Source: Bacteroidota bacterium
GTDB taxonomy: Bacteria; Bacteroidota; Bacteroidia; Chitinophagales; JADIYW01
NCBI GenBank assembly: GCA_016705125.1
Contig: JADIYW010000009.1
Coordinates: 1 to 64,000, forward strand
Length of the DNA stretch: 64,000 nt
Direction of reading: 5' to 3'
This document shows positions 37,227-46,575 of this stretch, piece after piece. A program made the position numbers and the translations under genes. Each line of letters starts with the position of its first letter. Position 1 is the first letter of the stretch. The notes beneath the pieces were generated by a model, which was given only the letters and a program-made list of their open reading frames with translations, was not told the origin of the DNA and ran no database searches.

Positions 37227-39447
37227 TTTTAGTTTTTTTTTCGGCATTTTGATTTTTCTTATTTACATATTTAAAATAGGAAATCCAATATTGTTTTATA
37301 TTTTCCCAATCATTTTTGTGCGCATCCGTAAATTTAATACCTTGAATTGAAATACTTATTGGTTTTAATTTATACTCTATTTTATCACCCACTTTATTGG
37401 TGGTTATTACAGATGGTGCATCACACAATTTTTTACCCAATATTTTCCTATTCTCACAAAATTCCAAAAATGCTTTTTCGTTTTTCATTTGTTCAAATGC
37501 CAATATTATAGTATTGCATTGCGTACCCGACAGGTTGCCTTCAAATTTATTGGCAGCTTGTTTGGCATTGAAGTCAATTTTTTTCCGTATAAAAATATTA
37601 TTTGCATTGTTGATATAATCTTGTATAAAAGTTGTATCTATTGTAATTTTATCCTTATCAAAATCAGATAAACTAAAACTAGAAGGACTATACTCCTTCA
37701 TACTGCATTGCCCAAAACCTAGATATTGCCACTCGCCAAGAGAAAAAGAATTGGGCAAGCAAGCAGGCAATTGGTCAAATGTGATCAAAAAAGCTGACCC
37801 AGCCTCAAAAGCAGCATACTCCATACCTCCTCCTTTCCATTGTTGATTAGCCACCATAGCCGAACTGAGTTGAAAAACGGCTTTTATATCGCTTATTGTT
37901 GCTCCTTCAAATTGCTTTATATATTCCTTAAAAGTGTCCAAATCGGGCGTAGCTTTTCCATATTGGTTAAATACAATCAATGGTGATTGGCACGTGATAA
38001 TAAATTTTTTAGTTTCTGTTTCGATACAACTGTATTCTTCATCACCTTCTCCTTCTTGCAATACTTCAATACATTGTTGCTTTGCTACATCTTTTATATC
38101 AATACATTTCATTTCGCCATACTGTGTATTTGCCGAGCGGCCTACCTGTATGGTGCTTTCTGTTGGCATAAGGGTTGTTATATAATCAATTAGATATTCT
38201 GGCCCAGATAGTTCAAAAGCATATTGGGTTCCTGCTACTATTGATTCGTAATAAAACATTTCTCCTTCTAAATTTCTACCCGAAATGCGTTCTTTTTCAC
38301 TATCCCGAGATATATGAAAATGGATATCTTTTGAAATAGAAAGTACCTTCTCTTCGTCATTCACAAAAGCTGGTGCAAATTTTAAATTTTTTTCTTCTGA
38401 ACTAAAAATATCTTCTTTCTCATTTTTCTTTTTATTCTTTATATAATACCACTGCATGCTGAGGGGATAAAATACATTTCCCTTTGCATAAGGAAAACCA
38501 AATCCAAATTTTACATCTTCAGACAAAATTGCCTTGAAAAAAATGGGATTTAAGTGTGCATTTTTGCCACATGATTGATTAGCAATTATTTTGCTTGCTA
38601 TCTTACCTCTAATCGTATTTCCTGAAATCACTACACCTGTTTCGATAGTATTTGGGTCGCCGCCCTTTTGGGGAAGTATTATATTATTTGTAGCTTCAAA
38701 AATCCATTGCTTAGAAATGAAACCATTTTTTGTTTGGTCTAAATTCGTTTCGGAAATATTTTCATTTTTAGATTCATTAGTACTGTTTACTTTTATCAAA
38801 GCAATGTATTGCTCAATTTCATTCCAGCCTATATTTTCTGTTTCAATTTTTATAAATCCATTTCCTCTATTGCGCCTAGTGCCAATATTGCGCAGTTCAA
38901 TAAGGGCAAGTACTAGCAATGCATTTTCTACTGCTGTACAATTTTTCGTATCAAGAGACCAATCAAAAACGATATTGGGCTGTATAGCTCTAAATTTGCG
39001 CAGCGATTTTTCCTTTGCCGTTCCTTTATAATTATTATCTTTTTCATCAAAATGTGCAATGGTGGTTTGATTAATTATACTGGTGTATTTGCTTAGTATC
39101 TGTGCTTTTGAAATTTTTATCCCATTTTTTTCATCATTGTTATAAGCCAATATATGTGCTTTGTATTTGGAATCTGGCAATATTGCATTCGCAAATCTTA
39201 ACTTGCCTTTTTGGGTAGCGGTTCCAAATATAGAAACCATCAAATCCATATTATTTCCACCCAATCGAATTAATACATTATAGGCTGCTTCTTTGAGCAA
39301 TCCTTTTAATCTGCGTCCATTGATGTATGGAAAACCCATTTCGTCGTATAGTATATTTACATCGGCATCCGCATCTCCACCTCTACCCGCTGTGATGGTA
39401 AATGATTTGGTTTTAATTTTTATGTTCATATTATTCGGTTTAGGCAT
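37213..39447 (-). CDS. csx10: Csx10-type multi-RAMP fusion (Cas7-Cas5-Cas11-like)
   Basis: This 744-residue protein has an N-terminal RAMP with DEMGFPYINGRRLKGLLKEA and a NIGTRRNRGNGFIKIE loop. A second RAMP has VVISGNTIRGKIASKII, followed by STIQVGRSANTQYGEM, which is characteristic of Csx10. A mostly helical C-terminal part (about 610-744) could be the small-subunit (Cas11) equivalent. This layout matches the Cas7-Cas5-Cas11 fusion of III-Dv complexes, which caps the crRNA 5' handle and explains why no separate small-subunit gene is seen. It overlaps cas10 by 8 bp and the double-Cas7 gene by 14 bp. Confidence 0.78.
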   Translation of the reverse strand: MPKPNNMNIKIKTKSFTITAGRGGDADADVNILYDEMGFPYINGRRLKGLLKEAAYNVLIRLGGNNMDLMVSIFGTATQKGKLRFANAILPDSKYKAHILAYNNDEKNGIKISKAQILSKYTSIINQTTIAHFDEKDNNYKGTAKEKSLRKFRAIQPNIVFDWSLDTKNCTAVENALLVLALIELRNIGTRRNRGNGFIKIETENIGWNEIEQYIALIKVNSTNESKNENISETNLDQTKNGFISKQWIFEATNNIILPQKGGDPNTIETGVVISGNTIRGKIASKIIANQSCGKNAHLNPIFFKAILSEDVKFGFGFPYAKGNVFYPLSMQWYYIKNKKKNEKEDIFSSEEKNLKFAPAFVNDEEKVLSISKDIHFHISRDSEKERISGRNLEGEMFYYESIVAGTQYAFELSGPEYLIDYITTLMPTESTIQVGRSANTQYGEMKCIDIKDVAKQQCIEVLQEGEGDEEYSCIETETKKFIITCQSPLIVFNQYGKATPDLDTFKEYIKQFEGATISDIKAVFQLSSAMVANQQWKGGGMEYAAFEAGSAFLITFDQLPACLPNSFSLGEWQYLGFGQCSMKEYSPSSFSLSDFDKDKITIDTTFIQDYINNANNIFIRKKIDFNAKQAANKFEGNLSGTQCNTIILAFEQMKNEKAFLEFCENRKILGKKLCDAPSVITTNKVGDKIEYKLKPISISIQGIKFTDAHKNDWENIKQYWISYFKYVNKKNQNAEKKTKNGSN

Positions 39448-40957
39448 TTTCGATTATTTGGGTAGTTTCTTCGCTTAAGGCAAGGTATTTTGTAGGATAA
39501 AAATCGAGTAATTCAATCATGTCAAAGTATTCATCTTTTATATCTGGATAATCCCCCTTAATATCTAATGTCTTTTGTTCCAATTGTCGCAAACGGAGGC
39601 CCAATAAATCTTTGTCTATTTCATCGCCATTGAGTAGGGTTTGTTTTATTTTTTGAGTTTGATTTTTGGCAATTTTAGCTGTGTCGGTAAAATGTTTCAT
39701 CCCATTTATTAGATTCCTATATTCAACTTCTAAAAGATAAGGCCCTTTGTACAATTTTTCATTCTTATAATTTGTATAATATTGTGTTCTAATATCGGCC
39801 AAAGAGCCACTTATGCCATTTGTCGCTATATGGTAGCTAATGGCCGACGGATAACCTGTTTGTACTTTTTCTTCTGCTTTTATTTTTGCTTTTTCCTTTG
39901 CTTCTTGGCAAAGTGCGTCGGCTAAATAGTATATTTTACTAAATGGATATTTAGTTTTGGCTATGGCTATTCCAGCACAGGCATTGTAATATTTTTCTTT
40001 AATTTTTACAGCAGAAAATATTTCAATGAATTTTTCTGCCAAATACACTCCCAATGTACCTTCGCAAACAAAAGTAATATCGTCGCCTCCAATTATAATT
40101 GGGCGAATGGGCAATATCGTTTTATCACCGTCTTTTTGTAAGTTTAAATTATAAGTATCAAGTTCATTTATCATTTCAGTTATCAATGTCTTAAATGTAC
40201 TTTTGCACAAATCATTTACTGCCTGAGATAGTGTTTGGGAATCCTTTAGGCTTTCACAACTCAAAAATTCATCACCAATCCCATTGCCATCAATATGTAC
40301 TACTGCGATATAGCTTTTTTCATCGGGTTGGGCTAATTTGGATAATTCATCTGTAAAGGTATAATTGTTTTTATTATCGCCTTCTATTAATTCGAGGTGC
40401 TTGTTTTTGGCACTATCTACATAAGTTAATCTTGCTTTGGCACTTGCCGATATTTTATCTCCTTGTTGGGTATCTACTGCAATATTGCCAGTAAAAACAC
40501 AGTTATCGTGAAAAGGCGATTTGGCAAGTGGCATATTAAACCGATAGCTATTTCGGCATATAATAAGGCTTTTTATCAATATGCTAAAGTGCGTTTTGTA
40601 ATTAGTGCCTATACAAAAATCATTTTTAATACCATATATAATTGGCAAACCAGGCAATGACAAATACACTTTTGTAAAAAATATTTTTAAAAAAGCATTT
40701 GCTTGTGTTTCATCGTTAAAAAACAATAAGGCATTTCCGCCACCTACAAAGCCAATAGTGCCAGTAGTGTTAATGGGCATTTTGCCATCCCACCAAGGGG
40801 TGGTTTTATCCAAACCTAAAAATTCGACACCATACAATACATGCTCTATAATGTAGGATGCGCCAAGGTTTTCTTTTAGCTTATTGCTTTGAAAAATGTA
40901 TTTTTGTATCGATAGCACATCTATCAATACCGCAGTAGGTAATTGGGTTTCTCTCAT
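39440..40957 (-). CDS. cas10: Cas10 with active cyclase palm, no HD domain
   Basis: The 505-residue large subunit of the type III complex begins directly with the first palm-like region (VLIDVLSIQKYIFQSNKLKE). The second palm has HIDGNGIGDEF (about 221-231) and the cyclase motif IIIGGDDITFVCEG (GGDD at 290-293). The helical C-terminus is about 390-505. No N-terminal HD nuclease domain exists, so target-activated DNA cleavage is unlikely. Synthesis of cyclic oligoadenylates should be retained and matches the CARF nuclease encoded immediately upstream. Confidence 0.92.
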   Translation of the reverse strand: MRETQLPTAVLIDVLSIQKYIFQSNKLKENLGASYIIEHVLYGVEFLGLDKTTPWWDGKMPINTTGTIGFVGGGNALLFFNDETQANAFLKIFFTKVYLSLPGLPIIYGIKNDFCIGTNYKTHFSILIKSLIICRNSYRFNMPLAKSPFHDNCVFTGNIAVDTQQGDKISASAKARLTYVDSAKNKHLELIEGDNKNNYTFTDELSKLAQPDEKSYIAVVHIDGNGIGDEFLSCESLKDSQTLSQAVNDLCKSTFKTLITEMINELDTYNLNLQKDGDKTILPIRPIIIGGDDITFVCEGTLGVYLAEKFIEIFSAVKIKEKYYNACAGIAIAKTKYPFSKIYYLADALCQEAKEKAKIKAEEKVQTGYPSAISYHIATNGISGSLADIRTQYYTNYKNEKLYKGPYLLEVEYRNLINGMKHFTDTAKIAKNQTQKIKQTLLNGDEIDKDLLGLRLRQLEQKTLDIKGDYPDIKDEYFDMIELLDFYPTKYLALSEETTQIIENA

Positions 40958-42432
40958 TTTAAAATCTCTTTTAATTTAATTTTAATTTGGTTCTTACTTT
41001 GGTCATAATTTACAAAACAGATATTTTTGGAAATAGAGCCCGTTTCTACCTCTAGTTCGTCTTTTAGTTTGTCTTCGCCTATTGGATTTCCCTTTTCATC
41101 TTTCATATTTATTGTTGCAAAATTACAGCTTTGGCCTCTTCTCCCCCCAATTGTCTAGCTCGGTGCAACACTTCAAATCCTTTTCGTTTAATATCGCCTA
41201 TTTCTTGTTGCCGAGTTACACTGATTACGTACAATCGGTAACCAAATAAAACCAATACATCAAGTTCAAAATTTGCATCTTTACTTTTTGGGTTAAAATT
41301 TGCATCTTTTGCAAACACCCAATTCATACCTATTGATGTGCAGCCGTTCAAATTATTAGGATTTTTCAAAGCCTCTACTAGTTTGTAACAATAATGTTCG
41401 AGGTCTTGATTAAGCATAAAATAATTTACCCAATCTAAAAAAAAATTAAATTTAGTTGGGTCATTAAAAGAGGTTAATTTTACTGTTCTACTCCCATTTT
41501 CACCTTCAAATATTTTGAGTTCATCATCAAGGAAATTGTTTATTTGAACTAAAACTGGAATACTATTATTTGAATTAAAATTCATTTGGTTTTTGAAAAA
41601 CTCATTTAACAATTTTTGGTCTGGATAGGCATCGACAACTTTGTCAATTTCAGATTTTAAACAACATTCATTAATTTTATATTTATCCTCTTTCAATTTT
41701 TCTTTTAACGCTTCTTTTAATTTATTTTTGAAATCATTAAAATCAATTTGGACATTTTTATTCATATCATTTTTAGTAAAACTAATTTTTGATTTTACTT
41801 TAAAAAAATTATACAAACTTTTTTGCCAGTTAGGTATTTTTTCTCCATTCAAATAAAATTCCATGAAACTATTTAAAAGCCCATTGTATTCTGTTTTTTC
41901 ATTTGCATAATTATATAAATGCAATTTTGCCAATTGCTCAAAAGTGAGCGTTACTTTAGTGGAAATGTCCTTTTTGGAAGTAGTGGTTATTGTGGGATTA
42001 TTATCAAGGCTAAAAACTTCCATAATCAAACTGTCTTTGCGGGCATTGAGGTACGAAAATTTGGCACATGGATAATTTTTCCTAAACCAATTGTATATAT
42101 GCACACTCATCGATTTGGTGCCGCCAGTATAGTTATACGTTATTTCTGTTGAGGTTGTTAAATGGGTTTTCAAATAATCTGTTAAATCACTTTCAATTGT
42201 TTTTCCATCCGATACGTCGGTAAGCGCTATAGGTTTTATACATTCGTCGCAATCGCCTAATAGTGCTTTTATTGCTTTTGCAAATTCTTCAGTAGAGGCC
42301 TGTCCTACATCATCATTTTTTTTTCGAATGCAAAAGTACAAATCTATTGTATTCCTTTTGATCAAGATAATACTTAGCACATACATATACAGGCAGCGGA
42401 TTGGTGCCAACGGTAAGGACAAGGATTTTCAT
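40954..42432 (-). CDS. Card1/Can2-like CARF nuclease, two compensating frameshifts
   Basis: Read across three segments this gives about 492 residues. An N-terminal CARF domain starts MKILVLTVGTNPLPVYV (ATG at 42432) and has YNYTGGTKSMSVHIYNW. The C-terminal DUF1887/PD-(D/E)xK nuclease shows NFELDVLVLFGYRLYVISV and KGFEVLHRARQLGGEEAKA. The first break is in a nine-A run (42316-42324), where eight A would restore the frame. The second is near 41122 in a T4 run, after which about 55 residues (including MKDEKGNPIGEDKLKDEL) continue to 40954. The first and last segments share one frame. Card1/Can2 degrades nucleic acid when bound to cyclic tetra-adenylate. Confidence 0.8.
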
Positions 42433-42493
42433 ATTTTCAGTTGTTTAGTTTTTATAAATATAAAATAATTTTTTATTTTCAACAATTAAAACA

Positions 42494-43639
42494 TTATTTT
42501 TTTTCTAAAACACCATATTTTTTTAAGATGGGTATTAACTGAATAAACAAATCTTTAGCGGCCATATTCTTTGAATTAATCGGTATCCGTCCATATTCCA
42601 TTATTCCAATGGTATATTGTTGATTAGAAATAATAAAGGTACTGCTGATATTATCACTTCCCTGTTCACTTTCGGCAGTACCCGTTTTGGCAAAAATATT
42701 TGCAGTTTTGCAACTATCATATTCAAGTGCTTTTCCTACTTTGGCTGCAGTACCACTTAAAATTACATCATTCATTGCTGAAAAAAGAAGTGAACATTTT
42801 AAGGTGTCAATATTTAATTCTTTAAATGCCTTTTCTGTTCCATCTTCTGATATATTTAGCCTTCTTTTGGTAATCATTCTACCAAACATCTCCACCATTT
42901 CATGTAATGAATAAGGCTGTTGCCTACCAATAGCTAACCGATATAAAGGATTAAATTTATCCAAATTAATTTCAAATGCTTCTTCATTTGGCATCTCATC
43001 GAGCAATGCAGTATGATAATTGTCAGGTAAAATAGACATATCAAAAAATTGCAAAAGGTAATTTTCGAATTCTTTAGGATGATTTTTTAACAAATCACGC
43101 AGAAGCCATGCAGCATAATCCCCATTTGATTTTCGAATAAAGGTTTTAAAATCGCATCCATTCACCATTTTAAATTGGTAATCATCGTCTATTTGCAATG
43201 CAATAAAAGCAAGTAAAGGCTTTTTAACCGAGCCAACTGGAAAATTTTTATCCTTAATATTAAACAAATTAGATGCAGGAAAAGAGGCACAACTAATTAT
43301 TTGACCTGAATTATTATCAACAATCAAAACAGCACCTTGATTATTTTTATTACCAATTTTTTGTAAATGGTTCTTGAGTTTTTGATTACAAACAGCATGC
43401 AAATCAGCATTAAATAAATTATTTTGAGCAAACAACATATTTTGATAAAAAGGATTAGAGAAATTTATTTCTTTCACTCTATTTACTTGTTGAAAATTAG
43501 CATATACTTTTCCAAAAGGAGCATCGAAACCACTCACCAAAATTGGTAAATTTTGAATAAAGTAATCAACATTACATTGATCCACAAATTTAAATCTGTT
43601 GGCTTCGAATTTATTTGATTGGCCTTCATAATTAGTCAA
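42494..43639 (-). CDS. Penicillin-binding transpeptidase domain without its own membrane anchor
   Basis: This 381-residue class B PBP-like transpeptidase has GAVLIVDNNSGQIISCASFP and the catalytic SxxK as PVGSVKKPLLAF. A likely SxN is in KSNGDYA, and KTG is in IFAKTGTAESE. All active-site motifs are present. It has no signal or membrane helix. The start is a TTG overlapping the stop codon of the FtsW-like gene (TTGA), and that protein ends in an extra membrane helix followed by a PBP-like linker. The two are therefore either one SEDS-PBP fusion split by a one-base frameshift near 43640, or a coupled pair. Confidence 0.75.
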   Translation of the reverse strand: MTNYEGQSNKFEANRFKFVDQCNVDYFIQNLPILVSGFDAPFGKVYANFQQVNRVKEINFSNPFYQNMLFAQNNLFNADLHAVCNQKLKNHLQKIGNKNNQGAVLIVDNNSGQIISCASFPASNLFNIKDKNFPVGSVKKPLLAFIALQIDDDYQFKMVNGCDFKTFIRKSNGDYAAWLLRDLLKNHPKEFENYLLQFFDMSILPDNYHTALLDEMPNEEAFEINLDKFNPLYRLAIGRQQPYSLHEMVEMFGRMITKRRLNISEDGTEKAFKELNIDTLKCSLLFSAMNDVILSGTAAKVGKALEYDSCKTANIFAKTGTAESEQGSDNISSTFIISNQQYTIGIMEYGRIPINSKNMAAKDLFIQLIPILKKYGVLEKK

Positions 43640-45417
43640 TGAATTATTCGAAATACGTTACAGCATTCATTCAACCAGTATAATTTTACAGAATCTGAAA
43701 AAACCAAATTGTTTTCTTTGTTTCTTATTGGAAATGCTTGCTGTCTTAAAGTTGCTTCGGGTTTATTCCAAGAAATATAATTGTTTACTCTTGCCGCTTT
43801 AATAAAAAAAATTGAAAGCAATATAGTAGAACCCACTCCCAATAAAAACATCAAATGCTTATGTTTATTCTTTAAATCAGCAAAATTTAAAACTTCTTTG
43901 CCCTCTATAAATTGTGTAGGATTGCCAAAGAAATTTTCGATTAGCAATAAAATGATACAAAATAACAATACTTCAACCCACGAGGTACTCAAAAAAGGGA
44001 TACTTTGCCCTGTAAGTGGCAATAAACCTATATTGGAAAAAATAGGAAATACAAAAGATACCATTGAGATAGACAAAAGAAAAGCTACTAATGCAGATTC
44101 TCTTAATGGTCTTACATCAAAAACCTCAATCTCGTTTATTTGAAAAGGAAATATAATGCACCTAATTAACATTAAAAAAATTGAAACTATAAGTACAACT
44201 GTTGTAAAAAACAACACTATAAAAAAATAAGAACCTACAGCTGCAGACCATAAAAAAACATAGTCAGTATGAAAAACATTTTTTACCCTCAGCGGTATAA
44301 AGCTTTTTTGAAATATGGGAGTTTCCATCTTCAAAATGCTCTTTAGATGTAAACGGTTAAAAGCTACAGTTTCTTTGTCCTCTTCAGGCGCATTGGTGGC
44401 ATAATTACTTTCCATACTAATAAATGGAGCATATAACCTAAAAAATTTCTTGTCATTCATTTTGTTTTTGCCATCAATGTAAAAATAGCTAGCAAAAACA
44501 ATAAGCAATAATACACATATATATTTAAACCATGGAAACGAAAAAAAGCCTATGATAAAACAAGCTATAAAAGCATAAATTAAAGTACCAAAATCATTAG
44601 TAAAAAAGGTTAAAGAACCTGCATAAAAAATAATAATTAAATACCTAATATCAATAGATCCAATTACAATTTTTGGAAATGAGAAAAACAAAAAAATCAA
44701 TAGTATTTTAAAAACCAATAATATAGGAAACTGGAAAAAGGCTTCATTATTGTTAAAACCTAAAACCAAAATGGTAACAAAAAAAACCAGAAGGAAAGAT
44801 AAAATTGAAAATTTTTGTTTGAAAAAAGAAAAATATTTATAGTGATTGGCCTTAATGAAAAAGGTGAAATTGACTAACCAAATAGCAATTAAAAACAACC
44901 ACCTATTACTATGTAGCGGAATTGATAAAATCAAAATTGGAAAGGATAAAAGGGCAACATTATTTAATAAAATACGAAGTTGAATTAGCATAACCAATAT
45001 GGGATTTTTTATTTCCTTTTGATTTTTAAAAAGTTTAATTTGAAAAACAATTATTAAAACAAAAGAAAAAAACAAAAGAAATATTTCCCATAATGAAAAT
45101 CTTTTATTCAATGAAAAAACAAATTTATCAATACAAAAAAATCCGTTTTTTTGTTCTAATTTTGTGCTAATACCATTATTCAATTTTACAATTTTACAAG
45201 AAAAAAAACCAGGGTAAATTTGGAAACTATGTTGAAAAACTTTTGGTGCAATTTGTTCAAATAAAAAAACCTTAGATGTGGATTTTACTGAATTACAGTG
45301 TGCATTCAATTCATAATAATTTTGCATATTTGCTGCAATTGGAAAACTGACATTTAATGCTTCTGAATTGGAAATCAATATCATACCAAAATTCGTTTCT
45401 TTTATAGAGACATACAC
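43636..45417 (-). CDS. SEDS-family (FtsW/RodA-like) membrane protein
   Basis: This 593-residue protein has about 100 soluble residues, then roughly ten membrane helices. The SEDS signature is NIGLLPLTGQSIPFLSTSW. A further helix (LMFLLGVGSTILLSIFFIKAA) and about 50 extramembrane residues resemble the start of a class B PBP. SEDS proteins polymerise peptidoglycan glycan strands from lipid II with a partner PBP. The start is a GTG in the same frame as the preceding gene, separated from it only by an in-frame TAG and two codons. It may therefore be the continuation of that protein. Confidence 0.72.
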   Translation of the reverse strand: MYVSIKETNFGMILISNSEALNVSFPIAANMQNYYELNAHCNSVKSTSKVFLFEQIAPKVFQHSFQIYPGFFSCKIVKLNNGISTKLEQKNGFFCIDKFVFSLNKRFSLWEIFLLFFSFVLIIVFQIKLFKNQKEIKNPILVMLIQLRILLNNVALLSFPILILSIPLHSNRWLFLIAIWLVNFTFFIKANHYKYFSFFKQKFSILSFLLVFFVTILVLGFNNNEAFFQFPILLVFKILLIFLFFSFPKIVIGSIDIRYLIIIFYAGSLTFFTNDFGTLIYAFIACFIIGFFSFPWFKYICVLLLIVFASYFYIDGKNKMNDKKFFRLYAPFISMESNYATNAPEEDKETVAFNRLHLKSILKMETPIFQKSFIPLRVKNVFHTDYVFLWSAAVGSYFFIVLFFTTVVLIVSIFLMLIRCIIFPFQINEIEVFDVRPLRESALVAFLLSISMVSFVFPIFSNIGLLPLTGQSIPFLSTSWVEVLLFCIILLLIENFFGNPTQFIEGKEVLNFADLKNKHKHLMFLLGVGSTILLSIFFIKAARVNNYISWNKPEATLRQQAFPIRNKENNLVFSDSVKLYWLNECCNVFRIIH

Positions 45418-45423
45418 TCTATG

Positions 45424-45867
45424 CTAGGAATTACCACTAAGAATATTAAATCTAATTCCCTTTTTTAATGTGCTTTCATCAATAATTTCATTTGCTCCAA
45501 AATATCTTTTTTTAGATTTTTTGCTAAGTGATTTACAAACAGGATATTCAATGTTTGTGGCATCTATTTGGTTAGGAAATTTAATATTGATACTGTTTTT
45601 CCAAACATACTGTTTACTTGTTGAATCATATTTTAACGAACCCAAATTGTCTACCATTATATGCTTGGATTGAGGATAGGGAATATTTATTAAATTACCA
45701 TCAAAAGCTGGTTTATTTGAAAAAGAATAGGTAAATGACTTATCCAATAATAAACCTTCACATTTGATATTATATGGAATTTGACAACCAATTACCATGG
45801 TGAATATAGCATAAAATGCATATATTATGCATAAAAATGAAAGGAACTTTAAAAAACTATTTTTCAT
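45424..45867 (-). CDS. Unknown membrane-anchored protein, possible N-terminus of the SEDS protein
   Basis: This 147-residue protein has an N-terminal hydrophobic helix (about 8-27, ending IGCQIP, which could be a weak lipobox). A beta-rich domain follows that I do not recognise. The frame continues past its TAG stop directly into the SEDS protein without another stop. Either this is the first part of a longer SEDS protein interrupted by a nonsense change, or it is a separate protein with very close coupling. It overlaps the upstream small gene by 11 bp. Confidence 0.55.
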   Translation of the reverse strand: MKNSFLKFLSFLCIIYAFYAIFTMVIGCQIPYNIKCEGLLLDKSFTYSFSNKPAFDGNLINIPYPQSKHIMVDNLGSLKYDSTSKQYVWKNSINIKFPNQIDATNIEYPVCKSLSKKSKKRYFGANEIIDESTLKKGIRFNILSGNS

Positions 45868-46090
45868 TTTTATCCTTTTTGTTTTCTTGTAAAAGATTTA
45901 AAATACTTTCAAAAATTTCATCCGAAGTTCGGTCGTTTTTGGACATAGGAATCCCTATATTATTAATTAATTTATCCTTTTTGTATTTAAAAAGTTTGAT
46001 TGGAATATCAACAAATGGGATATTTACATCAAAATTCCATTTGAGTCCATTTGCCTTTCTACTTTTTAAAAATTGTAAAATTTTATTCAT
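45857..46090 (-). CDS. Small hypothetical protein of the SEDS/PBP operon
   Basis: This 77-residue charged protein (MNKILQFLKSRKANGLKWNF at its start) has no signal peptide, membrane helix or recognised domain. It lies 10 bp after the transglutaminase-like gene and overlaps the next gene by 11 bp, so it belongs to the operon. The overlap and tight packing are the main evidence that it is real. Confidence 0.5.
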   Translation of the reverse strand: MNKILQFLKSRKANGLKWNFDVNIPFVDIPIKLFKYKKDKLINNIGIPMSKNDRTSDEIFESILNLLQENKKDKNEK

Positions 46091-46100
46091 AAGCTTTGTT

Positions 46101-46532
46101 TTATTTATTCCAATTATTAAATTTCATATCTAATTCATTTTCATCAATTACTCGGTACTTTTTATGAAAAATATCGAATGACCTATAAGCTATATCAATT
46201 AGTTGAATCCCTTTCCCTCGCTTAACACCAAGGCAAGCATGAACTACTTCCTTTCCATCATTATCCATGGCCACTTCAACAAAGTGTGATTCGATATTGA
46301 TGTATTTCAAAAATGCCATTTGTAAAATTACAAACTCACCGCATACTGCTCGTTTTTCATTATACACTTGTCTTGCACTTCTATAAAATTCGGTAGAATG
46401 ATTTTCATCATATTTGATATTATCTAATATCCATAAGTATAAATTATAAATAAAATTATCCTCATTTGAATTTTTTCTGATTCTTTCAATGGCTGATTGC
46501 ATTGATTTTGTTAATTTAAAAAATTTTTTCAT
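46101..46532 (-). CDS. Small transglutaminase-like cysteine protein
   Basis: This 143-residue protein shows the transglutaminase/papain-like core in compact form: Cys in EKRAVCGEFVILQMAFLKY, His in EVVHACLGVKRG and Asp in IQLIDIAYRSFDIFHKKY. No signal peptide is visible, so it would act in the cytosol unless exported another way. Transglutaminase-like folds act as proteases, peptidases or crosslinking enzymes. Beside SEDS and PBP proteins a peptidoglycan or envelope-protein substrate is plausible but not shown. Confidence 0.62.
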   Translation of the reverse strand: MKKFFKLTKSMQSAIERIRKNSNEDNFIYNLYLWILDNIKYDENHSTEFYRSARQVYNEKRAVCGEFVILQMAFLKYINIESHFVEVAMDNDGKEVVHACLGVKRGKGIQLIDIAYRSFDIFHKKYRVIDENELDMKFNNWNK

Positions 46533-46575
46533 TTACAATATTTTTCATTTGAAATATTACTATTCAATATTTCGC

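Noticed and set aside
38591..39031. Plus-strand frame of 146 codons within csx10
   Set aside because: Antisense shadow of a well-supported RAMP gene; hydrophobic composition comes from reading the complementary AT-rich strand.
40954..41106. A new 50-residue gene between card1 and cas10
   Set aside because: It is in frame with the true card1 start and joins naturally to the nuclease domain after one base, so it is better read as the Card1 C-terminus.
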